Part shown: piece by piece, positions 8,332-16,955 of the stretch | Layout of the letters: each line of letters opens with the position of its first letter | Position numbering within the stretch: the stretch's first letter is position 1 | From: Frigoribacterium sp. PhB160 | GTDB taxonomy: Bacteria > Actinomycetota > Actinomycetes > Actinomycetales > Microbacteriaceae | DNA length: 64,000 bases | Assembly: GCF_003751785.1 (NCBI RefSeq) | Contig: NZ_RKIE01000001.1 | Coordinates: 1,093,564-1,157,563 of the forward strand | Direction of reading: 5' to 3' | Notes under the pieces: model-generated | What the model saw: the letters and a program-made list of their open reading frames with translations, nothing else | What the model was told of the DNA's origin: nothing | Databases searched by the model: none | Program-made: the position numbers and the translations under genes

Positions 8332-8365
8332 TAAGGTTCACCCCGTGCACGAACACCTGTGCACG
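8332..8365 (+). promoter_or_regulatory. promoter and inverted repeat before the MFS gene
   Basis: TAAGGT at 8332-8337 is a -10 candidate. A pair of facing heptamers, CGTGCAC (8344-8350) and GTGCACG (8359-8365), begins about where transcription should start. It could be a repressor operator or a 5' hairpin. Confidence 0.35.
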
Positions 8366-8418
8366 ACGGATGTGGGGGAGCGAGGCACGACCCCGCTCTC
8401 CGGACTGTGAGGAGAACC

Positions 8419-9876
8419 GTGTCGAACTCGGCGCAATCACCAACGACCACCAAGCAGCTGAACAGGCGGGTGACCGCCCTCGCGATCGCTGCGGCCGTCG
8501 GCGGCTTCCTCTTCGGATTCGACTCGTCCGTGATCAACGGCGCCGTGTCGTCGATCACCGACGAGTTCGGCCTCACGGAGTTCGCCTCCGGGTTCGCCGT
8601 CGCGTCCGCCCTCATCGGCTGTGCGATCGGCGCCTACGTCGCCGGCCGCCTCGCCGACAGGGCCGGCCGCATCAAGGTCATGCTGCTGGGAGCGATCCTC
8701 TTCCTGATCAGCTCGATCGGCGCGGCCTTCGCGTTCGCCGTCTGGGACCTCGTCCTCTGGCGCGTCATCGGCGGCCTCGGCATCGGCATCGCGTCCGTCA
8801 TCGCCCCGGCCTACATCTCCGAGGTGTCGCCGAAGGCCATCCGCGGTCGACTCGCGTCGTTCCAGCAGCTCGCCATCACGCTCGGCATCTTCGTCGCCCT
8901 GCTCTCCGACCAGCTCTTCGCGGTCACCGCGGGCGGCGCCTCCGAGCCGTCGCTCTTCGGCCTCGCCGCCTGGCGCTGGATGTTCCTCGTCGGCATCGTC
9001 CCCTCGGTCGTCTACGGCGTGCTCGCCTGGCGCCTGCCCGAGTCGCCCCGCTACCTCGCGGGCGAGGGGCGGGAGGACGAGGCGAAGGACGTGCTGAAGA
9101 GCATCGTCCCGAGCGACACCGTCGACACGAGCCTGAAGGAGATCACCGACTCGATCGCCACCGAGGCCGCCCTCGAGAAGAAGTCGAGCATCCGCGGCGA
9201 CCGTTTCGGCCTGCAGCCGATCGTCTGGGTCGGCATCATCCTCGCCGTGCTGCAGCAGTTCGTCGGCATCAACGTGATCTTCTACTACTCGACGACGCTC
9301 TGGCAGGCCGTCGGCTTCCAGGAGAGCGACTCGTTCACCATCTCGACCATCACCGCGATCGTGAACGTCGTGGTGACGTTCGTGGCCATCGGCCTCGTCG
9401 ACAAGGTCGGTCGCCGACCGCTCCTGCTCGCGGGCTCGATCGGCATGTTCGTCAGCCTGGCCGTCACCGCCCTCTCGTTCAGCCAGTCGGTGGCCGGCTC
9501 CGGCGGCGACCCCGAGCTGCCCGGCGCCTGGGGACCGATCGCCCTCGTCGCCGCCAACCTCTTCGTCGTCTCGTTCGGCGCGACCTGGGGCCCGCTGATG
9601 TGGGTGCTGCTCGGCGAGATGTTCCCGAACAGCATCCGCGCCACGGCCCTCGGCATCGGCAGCATGGCGAACTGGATCGCGAACTTCATCGTCACGGTCT
9701 CGTTCCCGTCCCTGGCCGCGGTGAGCCTCACGCTGTCGTACGGCATCTTCGCCGCCTTCGCCCTGATCTCGTTCTTCTTCGTCCTCGCGAAGATCCCCGA
9801 GACGAAGGGCCGCTCGCTCGAGGAGATGGGCGTCTCGGCCGCCCGCTCGTCCGCCTCGGGCGACACGCGACGCTGA
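8419..9876 (+). CDS. sugar-porter family MFS transporter
   Basis: The 485-residue protein has twelve predicted transmembrane segments and the hallmarks of the sugar porter subfamily (the group of XylE, GalP, AraE): GRLADRAGR after helix 2, PESPRYLAGEGR before the central loop, VDKVGRRPLLL after helix 8, and PETKGRSLEEM after helix 12. It is a proton-coupled monosaccharide importer; the sugar cannot be told. The GTG at 8419 has a good ribosome site (GAGGAG, 8409-8414). It is divergent from the M23 gene and followed by its own terminator at 9894-9926. Confidence 0.9.
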   Translation: MSNSAQSPTTTKQLNRRVTALAIAAAVGGFLFGFDSSVINGAVSSITDEFGLTEFASGFAVASALIGCAIGAYVAGRLADRAGRIKVMLLGAILFLISSIGAAFAFAVWDLVLWRVIGGLGIGIASVIAPAYISEVSPKAIRGRLASFQQLAITLGIFVALLSDQLFAVTAGGASEPSLFGLAAWRWMFLVGIVPSVVYGVLAWRLPESPRYLAGEGREDEAKDVLKSIVPSDTVDTSLKEITDSIATEAALEKKSSIRGDRFGLQPIVWVGIILAVLQQFVGINVIFYYSTTLWQAVGFQESDSFTISTITAIVNVVVTFVAIGLVDKVGRRPLLLAGSIGMFVSLAVTALSFSQSVAGSGGDPELPGAWGPIALVAANLFVVSFGATWGPLMWVLLGEMFPNSIRATALGIGSMANWIANFIVTVSFPSLAAVSLTLSYGIFAAFALISFFFVLAKIPETKGRSLEEMGVSAARSSASGDTRR

Positions 9877-9893
9877 GCCCTGGCATCATCGAC

Positions 9894-9926
9894 GGACGCC
9901 CTGCCCGGTACCCGAGCAGGGCGTCC
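9894..9926 (+). terminator. terminator after the sugar-porter gene
   Basis: GGACGCCCTGC (9894-9904) and GCAGGGCGTCC (9916-9926) form an 11-bp stem with an 11-nt loop, 17 nt after the stop. It separates the sugar porter from the BCCT gene, so these are probably not one operon. Confidence 0.7.
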
Positions 9927-9947
9927 GCCATGTGAGAGGACCTCCTG

Positions 9948-11675
9948 ATGAACGACGCCGACGACTCCGCCCCGCGCGAGACCGCCGACGCCCGCACGAC
10001 CGGCTCGACGAGCGCCGCGCCCGGCGCCGTCACGACGACCGACGAGGAGGCGCGGGCCGGCACCCGCCGGAAGCCCGCCTTCGCCCCGTGGGTCTTCTGG
10101 CCCGCGGCCGCGATCATCCTCGCGTTCGTCGTCTTCGCCATGCTCTTCCCGGCCGTCGCCGAGGGGCTGTTCGGGGCCGTCCAGAGCGGCATCGTCGGTG
10201 CCTTCGGCTGGTACTACGTGCTGCTCGCGGCGGTCTTCGTGGCCTTCGCCCTCTGGATGGGGCTCAGCCGCTACGGCGACATCAAGCTGGGCAAGGACGA
10301 CGACGAGCCCGAGTTCTCCCGCGGGTCGTGGCTGTCCATGCTCTTCGCGGCGGGCATGGGCATCGGCCTCGTCTTCTACGGCGTCGCCGAGCCCCTCAGC
10401 CACTACGCCAGCCCGCGTCCCGGCGTGACCGGCACCGACAACGAGCTCGCGGGCCAAGCGCTCAGCCAGACCTACCTGCACTGGGGCGTCCACGCCTGGT
10501 CGATCTACATCGTCGTCGGCCTCGGCATGGCGTACGCGATCCACCGACGCGGCCGGCCGGTGTCGATCCGCTGGGCGCTCGAGCCGTTGCTCGGCGACCG
10601 CGTCAAGGGCGTCTGGGGCAACGTCATCGACGTCGTCTCGGTCGTCGGCACCCTGTTCGGCGTCGCCACGTCGCTCGGCCTCGGCGTCCTGCAGATCTCG
10701 GCCGGGCTCTCCGCGGCCGGCATCGCCGAGCCGACCATCGTCATCCAGGTCGTCCTCATCGCCGCCATCACGGGCGTCACGATCTTCTCGCTCGTCAGCG
10801 GCGTCGCCAAGGGCATGAAGTGGCTGTCGAACGTCAACATCGTGCTCGCCGCCCTCCTGCTCGTCTTCGTGCTCGTCAGCGGCCCCACGCTGTTCCTGCT
10901 CCGCGACTTCGTGCAGTCGCTCGGCGCCTACCTGCAGAACGTCGTCGGCCTGACCTTCACCGTGAGCGCCTTCTCGGGCGCCGAGGGCGAGGCCTGGCAG
11001 GGCAGCTGGACCACCTTCTACTGGGGCTGGTGGATGTCGTGGGCACCCTTCGTCGGCATCTTCATCGCCCGCATCTCGAAGGGCCGCACGGTGCGGGAGT
11101 TCGTCGTCGGCGTGCTCGTCGTCCCGACGATCCTCACCTTCCTCTGGTTCAGCGTCATGGGCGGGGCCGCCCTGTACCGCGAGGTCTTCGGCGGGGGAGG
11201 CCTCGTCTCGTCCGACGGCTCCGTCGACACGGAGGGTGCGCTGTTCGAGATGCTGCAGGGCCTGCCGGGCGGCTCGGTCGCCGTCTTCGGCGCCATCCTG
11301 CTGATCGGGCTGTTCTTCATCACCTCGTCCGACTCGGGCTCCCTCGTGCTCGGCATGATCTCGACCGGGGGCGACACGGAGCCGAAGGTCTGGGTGCGCA
11401 TCTTCTGGGCGGTCGTCACCGCCCTCGTCGCGATCGCCCTCCTCCTGACGGGCGGCCTCGACGCGCTGAAGACCGCCGCGATCATCACCGCCCTGCCCTT
11501 CAGCGTCGTGATGATCGGCATCTGCGTGGCGACCTTCCGGGCGTTCGACGACGAGCACCGGAAGTTCCTCCGGGCCCAGCGTCGGCAGCTCCGCGACAGC
11601 ATCGGCGACCACTACGGACTCGAGGAGGCGCGCCCAGCCCGGCGCAGCATCCTCGGCCTCGGTCGGCGCCGCTAG
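9948..11675 (+). CDS. BCCT family osmolyte transporter (glycine betaine/choline/carnitine type)
   Basis: The 575-residue protein has a disordered N terminus of about 45 residues and then twelve transmembrane helices. BCCT signatures are clear: FAAGMGIGLVFYGVAEPL in helix 3-4 and the tryptophan-rich box TFYWGWWMSWAPFVGIFIARIS of helix 8, which forms the betaine aromatic cage. Ligand (glycine betaine, proline, ectoine or choline) cannot be assigned from sequence alone. A GAGAGGA ribosome site precedes the ATG. The C-terminal cytoplasmic tail of about 45 residues is basic, as in osmosensing relatives such as BetP. It separates the M23 peptidase from rpsB, where this pair of transporters is not usual. 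Confidence 0.92.
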   Translation: MNDADDSAPRETADARTTGSTSAAPGAVTTTDEEARAGTRRKPAFAPWVFWPAAAIILAFVVFAMLFPAVAEGLFGAVQSGIVGAFGWYYVLLAAVFVAFALWMGLSRYGDIKLGKDDDEPEFSRGSWLSMLFAAGMGIGLVFYGVAEPLSHYASPRPGVTGTDNELAGQALSQTYLHWGVHAWSIYIVVGLGMAYAIHRRGRPVSIRWALEPLLGDRVKGVWGNVIDVVSVVGTLFGVATSLGLGVLQISAGLSAAGIAEPTIVIQVVLIAAITGVTIFSLVSGVAKGMKWLSNVNIVLAALLLVFVLVSGPTLFLLRDFVQSLGAYLQNVVGLTFTVSAFSGAEGEAWQGSWTTFYWGWWMSWAPFVGIFIARISKGRTVREFVVGVLVVPTILTFLWFSVMGGAALYREVFGGGGLVSSDGSVDTEGALFEMLQGLPGGSVAVFGAILLIGLFFITSSDSGSLVLGMISTGGDTEPKVWVRIFWAVVTALVAIALLLTGGLDALKTAAIITALPFSVVMIGICVATFRAFDDEHRKFLRAQRRQLRDSIGDHYGLEEARPARRSILGLGRRR

Positions 11676-11749
11676 CCGCGACCGGTGCGGCGGTCGCGGG
11701 GGCGGTCCCCGGGTCGCTCCCCGCGCCTCCGGCCCGCGTGCCGTGGTGC

Positions 11750-11755
11750 TACGAT
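11750..11755 (+). promoter_or_regulatory. -10 box of rpsB-tsf
   Basis: TACGAT lies about 245 nt upstream of rpsB and would give a start site near 11762. Confidence 0.5.
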
Positions 11756-11761
11756 GAGCGA

Positions 11762-11998
11762 TGCAGCCTGCTCAGCAGGCTGACTTCGCGTGCCCTGTGC
11801 GTCTCCGGACGCACCGACTGCGAGACGGCCAGATCGTCCCGCGTCGCACCCGGCCTCCACGTCCACTCGGTCCGATCGTGCCTCCCGGCGCCGTCGGCGG
11901 ACGCGTGCCCGGGCACCAGGCAGTGACGACCGACCGGTCGTCCGGACAACCGACAAGCAGGCACGCCCGCGGGCGTGCCCAGAACCAGGAGAACGACC
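11762..11998 (+). promoter_or_regulatory. long structured 5' leader of rpsB
   Basis: There is no gene in this stretch. It begins with the near-perfect palindrome CAGCCTGCT-C-AGCAGGCTG (11764-11782) and ends with a GC hairpin (GGCACGCCC facing GGGCGTGCC, about 11960-11980) just before the ribosome site AGGAG. Long rpsB leaders are known to bind S2 in other bacteria; whether that holds here is inference. Confidence 0.45.
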
Positions 11999-12949
11999 AT
12001 GGCCGTCGTCACCATCCGCCAGCTGCTCGACAGCGGCGTCCACTTCGGACACCAGACCCGTCGCTGGAACCCGAAGGTGAAGCGATTCATCCTCGCCGAG
12101 CGCTCGGGCATCCACATCATCGACCTGCAGCAGTCGCTCGGCTACATCGACAAGGCGTACGACTTCGTCAAGGAGACGGTCGCCCACGGCGGCACGATCC
12201 TCTTCGTCGGCACGAAGAAGCAGGCTCAGGGCTCGATCGCCGAGCAGGCGAACCGCGTCGGCCAGCCCTTCGTGAACCAGCGCTGGCTCGGCGGCCTCCT
12301 GACCAACTTCCAGACGGTCTCGAAGCGCCTCGCCCGCATGAAGGAGCTCGAGGACATCGACTTCGACGACACGACGCAGGGCTTCACGAAGAAAGAGCTC
12401 CTGATCAAGAAGCGCGAGCTCGACAAGCTGCACAAGACGCTCGGCGGCATCCGCAACCTCACGAAGACGCCGTCGGCCCTGTGGGTCGTCGACACCAAGA
12501 AGGAGCACCTCGCGATCGACGAGGCCAAGAAGCTGGGCATCCCGGTCATCGGCATCCTCGACACGAACTGCGACCCCGACGAGATCAACTTCCCGATCCC
12601 GGGCAACGACGACGCCATCCGCTCCGTCGGCCTCCTGACCCGCATCGTCGCCGACGCCGCGGCCGAGGGCCTCGTCCAGCGTCACCAGAAGCCCGAGGAC
12701 GCCGACCAGCCCGTCGAGCCCCTCGCCGAGTGGGAGGCCGAGCTCCTCGCGCAGAGCGAGGCCGCCGCCGCCGAGGCCCCCGCGACCGAGACCCCCGCGG
12801 CCGAGGCCGCCGCCGAGCCGCTCCCCGTCGAGGAGAACGACGCCGACGCGCAGGTCGCCGAGAAGCCCCTGGGCGAGCCGGTCGCCGAGCCCGTCGCCGA
12901 GGCCACCGAGGCCACGGCCGCCGAGCCGGCCGACGCCGACGCCAAGTAG
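11999..12949 (+). CDS. rpsB: 30S ribosomal protein S2 with acidic C-terminal extension
   Basis: Residues 1-230 are a standard S2: [24 protein letters not shown]-like N terminus, [27 protein letters not shown], and [28 protein letters not shown]2 recruits S1-type function and mRNA on the small subunit. The product is 316 residues, about 75 longer than the Escherichia coli protein. The extra C terminus is low-complexity and rich in Ala, Glu and Pro (AEP-type repeats), likely disordered. The ATG at 11999 has an AGGAG site; a frame extending upstream to 11975 lacks one. Confidence 0.97.
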   Translation: MAVVTIRQLLDSGVHFGHQTRRWNPKVKRFILAERSGIHIIDLQQSLGYIDKAYDFVKETVAHGGTILFVGTKKQAQGSIAEQANRVGQPFVNQRWLGGLLTNFQTVSKRLARMKELEDIDFDDTTQGFTKKELLIKKRELDKLHKTLGGIRNLTKTPSALWVVDTKKEHLAIDEAKKLGIPVIGILDTNCDPDEINFPIPGNDDAIRSVGLLTRIVADAAAEGLVQRHQKPEDADQPVEPLAEWEAELLAQSEAAAAEAPATETPAAEAAAEPLPVEENDADAQVAEKPLGEPVAEPVAEATEATAAEPADADAK

Positions 12950-12991
12950 TCACTCCTCTCCTCCCTCCGACTCCACGAAAGGAAGTCAGAC

Positions 12992-13819
12992 ATGGCAAAC
13001 TTCACCGCCGCTGACGTGAAGACCCTCCGTGACCGCCTCGGCGCGGGCATGATGGACAGCAAGAACGCGCTCGTCGAGGCCGACGGCGACATCGAGAAGG
13101 CCGTGGAGATCCTCCGCGTCAAGGGCCTGAAGGGCGTCGCCAAGCGCGAGGGTCGTCAGACCACCGCCGGGCTCGTGGCCGCGAAGGCCTCCTCGGGCTA
13201 CGCCACCCTCATCGAGCTCGCCAGCGAGACCGACTTCGTCGCGAAGAACGAGAAGTTCATCGCGCTGGCCGACTCGGTCCTCGAGGCCGTCGCCGCCTCC
13301 GGCGCCACCGACGCGGCGTCGGGCAACGCCGCCGCGATCGGCGGCCAGACGGTCGAGGCCTTCGTCAACGACGAGGCCGCGCTCATGGGCGAGAAGGTCG
13401 AGCTCCGCTCGGTCAGCCACGTCGAGGGCGACGAGTTCGCGATCTACCTGCACAAGACCTCGAAGGACCTGCCCCCGCAGGTCGGCGTGGTCGTGGGCTA
13501 CACGGGCTCGGACGCCGAGACGGCACGCTCCATCGCCCAGCACATCGCCTTCGCCGCGCCGACGTACCTGTCGCGCGACGAGGTCCCCGCCGAGGACGTC
13601 GCCAAGGAGCGCGCCATCGTCGAGGAGACCGCGAAGAACGAGGGCAAGCCCGAGGCCGCCCTGCCGAAGATCATCGAGGGTCGCCTCACGGGCTTCTTCA
13701 AGGAGATCGCCCTGCTCGACCAGGCCTACGCGAAGGACAGCAAGCTGTCGGTCGCCAAGGTCGTCGAGGAGGCCGGCATCACGATCCAGGGCTTCGCCCG
13801 GGTCAAGGTCGGCGCCTAG
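12992..13819 (+). CDS. tsf: translation elongation factor Ts
   Basis: The 275-residue protein is full length for EF-Ts, the nucleotide exchange factor of EF-Tu. The UBA-like N terminus (VKTLRDRLGAGMMDSKNALVEADGDIEKAVEILR) and the core (ELASETDFVAKNEKF, containing the TDFV motif that contacts EF-Tu) are plain, as is the C-terminal LLDQAYAKDSKLSVAKVVEE. A GAAAGGAAG site precedes the ATG. It follows rpsB by 42 nt in the usual rpsB-tsf operon and ends at a strong terminator. Confidence 0.97.
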   Translation: MANFTAADVKTLRDRLGAGMMDSKNALVEADGDIEKAVEILRVKGLKGVAKREGRQTTAGLVAAKASSGYATLIELASETDFVAKNEKFIALADSVLEAVAASGATDAASGNAAAIGGQTVEAFVNDEAALMGEKVELRSVSHVEGDEFAIYLHKTSKDLPPQVGVVVGYTGSDAETARSIAQHIAFAAPTYLSRDEVPAEDVAKERAIVEETAKNEGKPEAALPKIIEGRLTGFFKEIALLDQAYAKDSKLSVAKVVEEAGITIQGFARVKVGA

Positions 13820-13832
13820 CCAGCCGTCGGAC

Positions 13833-13862
13833 GGGGTCCGGGACGCACGCGTCCCGGACCCC
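13833..13862 (+). terminator. terminator of rpsB-tsf
   Basis: GGGGTCCGGGACG (13833-13845) and CGTCCCGGACCCC (13850-13862) form a 13-bp perfect stem with a 4-nt loop, 14 nt after the tsf stop. Confidence 0.85.
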
Positions 13863-13938
13863 GTTCGTGTGCCCGCCGCCGGTCGGCTCGACCGCCGCGG
13901 GCACCACCTCCGGGCGACGGCGCACCGCCGGAACTCGC

Positions 13939-13944
13939 TAACCT
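13939..13944 (+). promoter_or_regulatory. -10 box of pyrH
   Basis: TAACCT about 31 nt upstream of the pyrH ATG; the leader then carries a GAGGGAG ribosome site. Confidence 0.4.
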
Positions 13945-13975
13945 GGCTGCGGCCACGACTCGAGGGAGCACTCGC

Positions 13976-14695
13976 ATGACGACAGAAACGACCGGACGAC
14001 GACGAGTCCTCCTCAAGCTCTCAGGAGAAGCCTTCGGCGGCGGCCAGCTCGGCGTCGCGCCCGACGTCGTCGGCGCGATCGCGGCCGAGATCGCCGACGC
14101 CTCGAAGGACGTCGAGATCGCCGTGGTGGTCGGCGGCGGCAACTTCTTCCGCGGGGCCGAGCTCAGCCAGCTGGGCATGGACCGCGGCCGGGCCGACTAC
14201 ATGGGCATGCTCGGCACCGTGATGAACGCCCTCGCCCTGCAGGACTTCATCGAGAAGGCCGGCGCCGCGACCCGCGTCCAGTCCGCCATCTCGATGACGC
14301 AGGTCGCCGAGCCCTACATCCCCCGCCGGGCCGAGCGCCACCTCGAGAAGGGCCGCGTCGTCATCTTCGGCGCGGGCGCCGGCCTGCCCTACTTCTCGAC
14401 CGACACCGTCTCGGCGCAGCGGGCGCTCGAGATCGGCGCCGACGAGGTCCTCGTGGCCAAGAACGGGGTCGACGGCGTGTACTCGGCCGACCCGCGCCAC
14501 GACCCCGACGCCGTCAAGCTCGACCGCCTGACCTACCAGGAGGCGCTCGTGAAGGGGCTCAAGGTCGTCGACTCGACGGCCTTCAGCCTCTGCATGGACA
14601 ACGGCATGCCGATGCACGTCTTCGGCATGGAGGGCGCGGGCAACATCGCGCGCGCCATCCGGGGCGAGCGCATCGGGACCCTCGTCAGCAACTGA
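13976..14695 (+). CDS. pyrH: uridylate kinase (UMP kinase)
   Basis: The 239-residue protein is the hexameric bacterial UMP kinase of the amino-acid kinase fold, which makes UDP for nucleic acids and cell-wall sugars. Motifs: [11 protein letters not shown] at the N terminus (phosphate binding), [30 protein letters not shown], and the ATP site [13 protein letters not shown] with [14 protein letters not shown]. Gene order pyrH-frr-cdsA is conserved in many bacteria. The ATG is chosen because of the GAGGGAG site and because the family starts there. Confidence 0.97.
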   Translation: MTTETTGRRRVLLKLSGEAFGGGQLGVAPDVVGAIAAEIADASKDVEIAVVVGGGNFFRGAELSQLGMDRGRADYMGMLGTVMNALALQDFIEKAGAATRVQSAISMTQVAEPYIPRRAERHLEKGRVVIFGAGAGLPYFSTDTVSAQRALEIGADEVLVAKNGVDGVYSADPRHDPDAVKLDRLTYQEALVKGLKVVDSTAFSLCMDNGMPMHVFGMEGAGNIARAIRGERIGTLVSN

Positions 14696-14728
14696 CGACT
14701 AAGCTCGACGACGAACCAAGGGAGCATC

Positions 14729-15286
14729 GTGACCATCACTGACGTACTGACCGAGACGCGCGACAAGATGGAGAGGGCCCTCGAGTCGGCGAAGACCGAC
14801 TTCAGCCAGGTCCGGACGGGCCGCATCAACCCGGCCCTGTTCCAGAAGATCCCGGTCGACTACTACGGCACGCCGACGCCGCTGGCGCAGCTGGCGTCGC
14901 TGCAGGTGCCGGAGGCGCGCACCATGATCGTGACGCCCTACGACAAGTCCGCCCTGAAGGAGATCGAGAAGGCCATCGCGACCTTCCCGAACCTCGGCGC
15001 GAGCCCCACGAACGACGGCACCCTCGTGCGCGTGACGATCCCCGAGCTGACGCAGGAGCGTCGCAAGGAGTTCGTCAAGATCGTGCGCGGCAAGGGCGAG
15101 GACGCCAAGGTGCAGATCCGCAACATCCGCCGGTCGTCGAAGACCGACCTCGACGCGCTCAAGACCGAGGTCGGGGACGACGAGGTGGCCCGTGCCGAGA
15201 AGGAGCTCGAGGCCGTGACGAAGAGCTACACCGACTCGATCGACGACGCGCTCAAGAAGAAGGAAGCCGAGCTGCTCGAGGTCTAG
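14729..15286 (+). CDS. frr: ribosome recycling factor
   Basis: The 185-residue protein is full length for RRF, which with EF-G splits the post-termination ribosome. Typical features are the helical N and C arms ([25 protein letters not shown]) and the head domain ([28 protein letters not shown]), then [25 protein letters not shown]. The start is GTG with an AAGGGAG site. The stop codon is immediately followed by the cdsA ATG with no spacer. Confidence 0.97.
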   Translation: MTITDVLTETRDKMERALESAKTDFSQVRTGRINPALFQKIPVDYYGTPTPLAQLASLQVPEARTMIVTPYDKSALKEIEKAIATFPNLGASPTNDGTLVRVTIPELTQERRKEFVKIVRGKGEDAKVQIRNIRRSSKTDLDALKTEVGDDEVARAEKELEAVTKSYTDSIDDALKKKEAELLEV

Positions 15287-16285
15287 ATGAGCGACGCTCC
15301 TGACGGCCCCCGCACCGACGACCCGGCGCCGAACACCAAGTCCACCCTCGGCAGCCGTCGCGCCGACTTCGGCGCGCGGGCCCAGGCGGCGCGGCACGAC
15401 CTCGAGAGCCAGATCCGTACCCGCCGGGCCCAGCTCGGTGCCCGCAACGAGAAGCTGACAGCCCGGACGGGACGCAACCTCCCCGCGGCGATCGCGGTCG
15501 GCGTCGGCCTGGGCGGCGCCGTCCTGCTCAGCCTCATCTTCGAGCCGGCGTTCTTCATGCTCGTCGCGGGGGCCCTGATCGGCTCGCTCTGCTTCGAGCT
15601 GACGAGCGCCCTCCGCTTCGCCGGACGCGACGTGCCTCGGCTCCCCAGCGTGCTCGCGGGCCTGGCCATCGTGCCTGCCGCCTTCTACGGCGGTGCCACG
15701 GGTCAGTGGATCGCGCTGCTCGTCGGCATCGCGGCGGTCTCGGCCTGGCGGCTCGTCGAGCTGGCCCGCCCGTCGCATCGCAAGCCCGCCTCGGTGGTCC
15801 TCCGCGACATCGGCGCGGGAGCGTTCGTCCAGATCTACTGCGCCTTCCTCGGCAGCTTCATGGTGCTGCTCGCGGCCCAGCCGAACGGGGCGGCGTGGAC
15901 GCTCTCCGCGCTCATCATCGTCATCGCCGTGGACACAGGGGCCTACGCCACGGGCCTCAACTTCGGCAAGCACCCGATGGCGCCCCGCATCAGCCCCAAG
16001 AAGACCTGGGAGGGCTTCGCCGGGTCGGTCGCCGCGAGCCTGATCGCGGCCGTGCTGACCTCGTGGCTCATGCTCGACGAACCGTGGTACTTCGGCTTCC
16101 TGCTCGGTGGAGTGATCATCGCGACCGCCACGATCGGCGACCTGTCGGAGTCGCTGATCAAGCGAGACCTCGGCATCAAGGACATCAGCACGTGGCTCCC
16201 CGGCCACGGCGGCTTCCTCGACCGGCTCGACAGCACGTTGCCGTCGGCCGCGGTCGCCTACGGCCTGTACCTGATCTTCGCCTGA
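15287..16285 (+). CDS. cdsA: phosphatidate cytidylyltransferase (CDP-diglyceride synthase)
   Basis: The 332-residue integral membrane enzyme makes CDP-diacylglycerol from phosphatidate and CTP, the branch point for phospholipids. The CDP-alcohol signature lies near the C terminus: SPKKTWEGFAGS followed by GDLSESLIKRDLGIKD and LPGHGGFLDRLDS. An extra hydrophilic N-terminal region of about 65 residues precedes the first membrane helix; six to eight helices follow. It starts directly after the frr stop, so the two are co-translated. Confidence 0.95.
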   Translation: MSDAPDGPRTDDPAPNTKSTLGSRRADFGARAQAARHDLESQIRTRRAQLGARNEKLTARTGRNLPAAIAVGVGLGGAVLLSLIFEPAFFMLVAGALIGSLCFELTSALRFAGRDVPRLPSVLAGLAIVPAAFYGGATGQWIALLVGIAAVSAWRLVELARPSHRKPASVVLRDIGAGAFVQIYCAFLGSFMVLLAAQPNGAAWTLSALIIVIAVDTGAYATGLNFGKHPMAPRISPKKTWEGFAGSVAASLIAAVLTSWLMLDEPWYFGFLLGGVIIATATIGDLSESLIKRDLGIKDISTWLPGHGGFLDRLDSTLPSAAVAYGLYLIFA

Positions 16286-16310
16286 CGGGCGATGCGGCAT
16301 GATGGTCGCC

Positions 16311-16859
16311 GTGAGCACTCCATTCCCCCTCTCGCCCCAGGGACAGCTCGGCTACGACAGCACCGAGGTCGACGCCTTCCTCGCGCGGGCCCGGTCGGCC
16401 TACGCGGCCGCCCCGGGGGAGGGCGGTCTCACCTCCGCCGACATCCGGCGGACGGCCTTCGCCATGACGAAGTCCGGCTACTCGACCGGCCACGTCGACG
16501 CGGCCCTCGAGCGCCTGGAGGACGCCTTCGCCGAGCGTGAACGGGAGCGGGCGCGGCGACAGGCAGGCGACGACGAGTGGTACGGCGGCGCGCGTCAGAC
16601 GGCGGAGGAGATCGTCGCGCGGCTCGACCGACCCGAGGGCCACCGCTTCGACCGCGTCGGCTTCCTCACCGCGGGGTACCACCCGCGCGACGTCGACCGC
16701 CTCGTCCGACGACTGCAGGGCTACTTCAGCGACGGGCGGGCGCTCAGCATCGACGACGTTCGGGGCTCGGTCTTCCGCGCCAAGCGGGGCGGGTACCGCG
16801 AGGCGCAGGTCGACGTCGTCCTGGACGCCGTCGTCGACGTCATGCTCGCCGTCCGCTGA
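16311..16859 (+). CDS. DivIVA-domain protein, 182 aa
   Basis: The protein begins STPFPLSPQGQLGYDSTEVDAFLARAR, a DivIVA/Wag31-like membrane-binding segment, and contains a second copy of the same kind of motif further on (FDRVGFLTAGYHPRDVDRLVRRL, then GYREAQVDVVLDAV). Such two-motif proteins are common next to cdsA in this family. The role at the pole or septum is inferred. The GTG start at 16311 is preferred over the ATGs at 16299 and 16302 because orthologues start with MST and a CATGAT box sits 7 nt upstream. Confidence 0.8.
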   Translation: MSTPFPLSPQGQLGYDSTEVDAFLARARSAYAAAPGEGGLTSADIRRTAFAMTKSGYSTGHVDAALERLEDAFAERERERARRQAGDDEWYGGARQTAEEIVARLDRPEGHRFDRVGFLTAGYHPRDVDRLVRRLQGYFSDGRALSIDDVRGSVFRAKRGGYREAQVDVVLDAVVDVMLAVR

Positions 16860-16939
16860 CACCCGGTCCGCCGACCCGGGGCCCAGGACGGGTCGGGCTA
16901 CACGCCCACGAGACCCTGGCCGTCCCGTGACATGTCCGT

Positions 16940-16945
16940 TACTCT
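16940..16945 (+). promoter_or_regulatory. -10 box of the transglycosylase gene
   Basis: TACTCT lies 10 nt before the ATG at 16956; a leaderless or near-leaderless transcript is likely. Confidence 0.4.
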
Positions 16946-16955
16946 GGACGGACTC

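Noticed and set aside
11761-12000. ATG 5 nt after the rpsB -10 box opening a long frame into rpsB.
   Set aside because: Transcription would begin at or after this ATG, so it could hardly be used, and the frame is Arg/Pro-rich noise.
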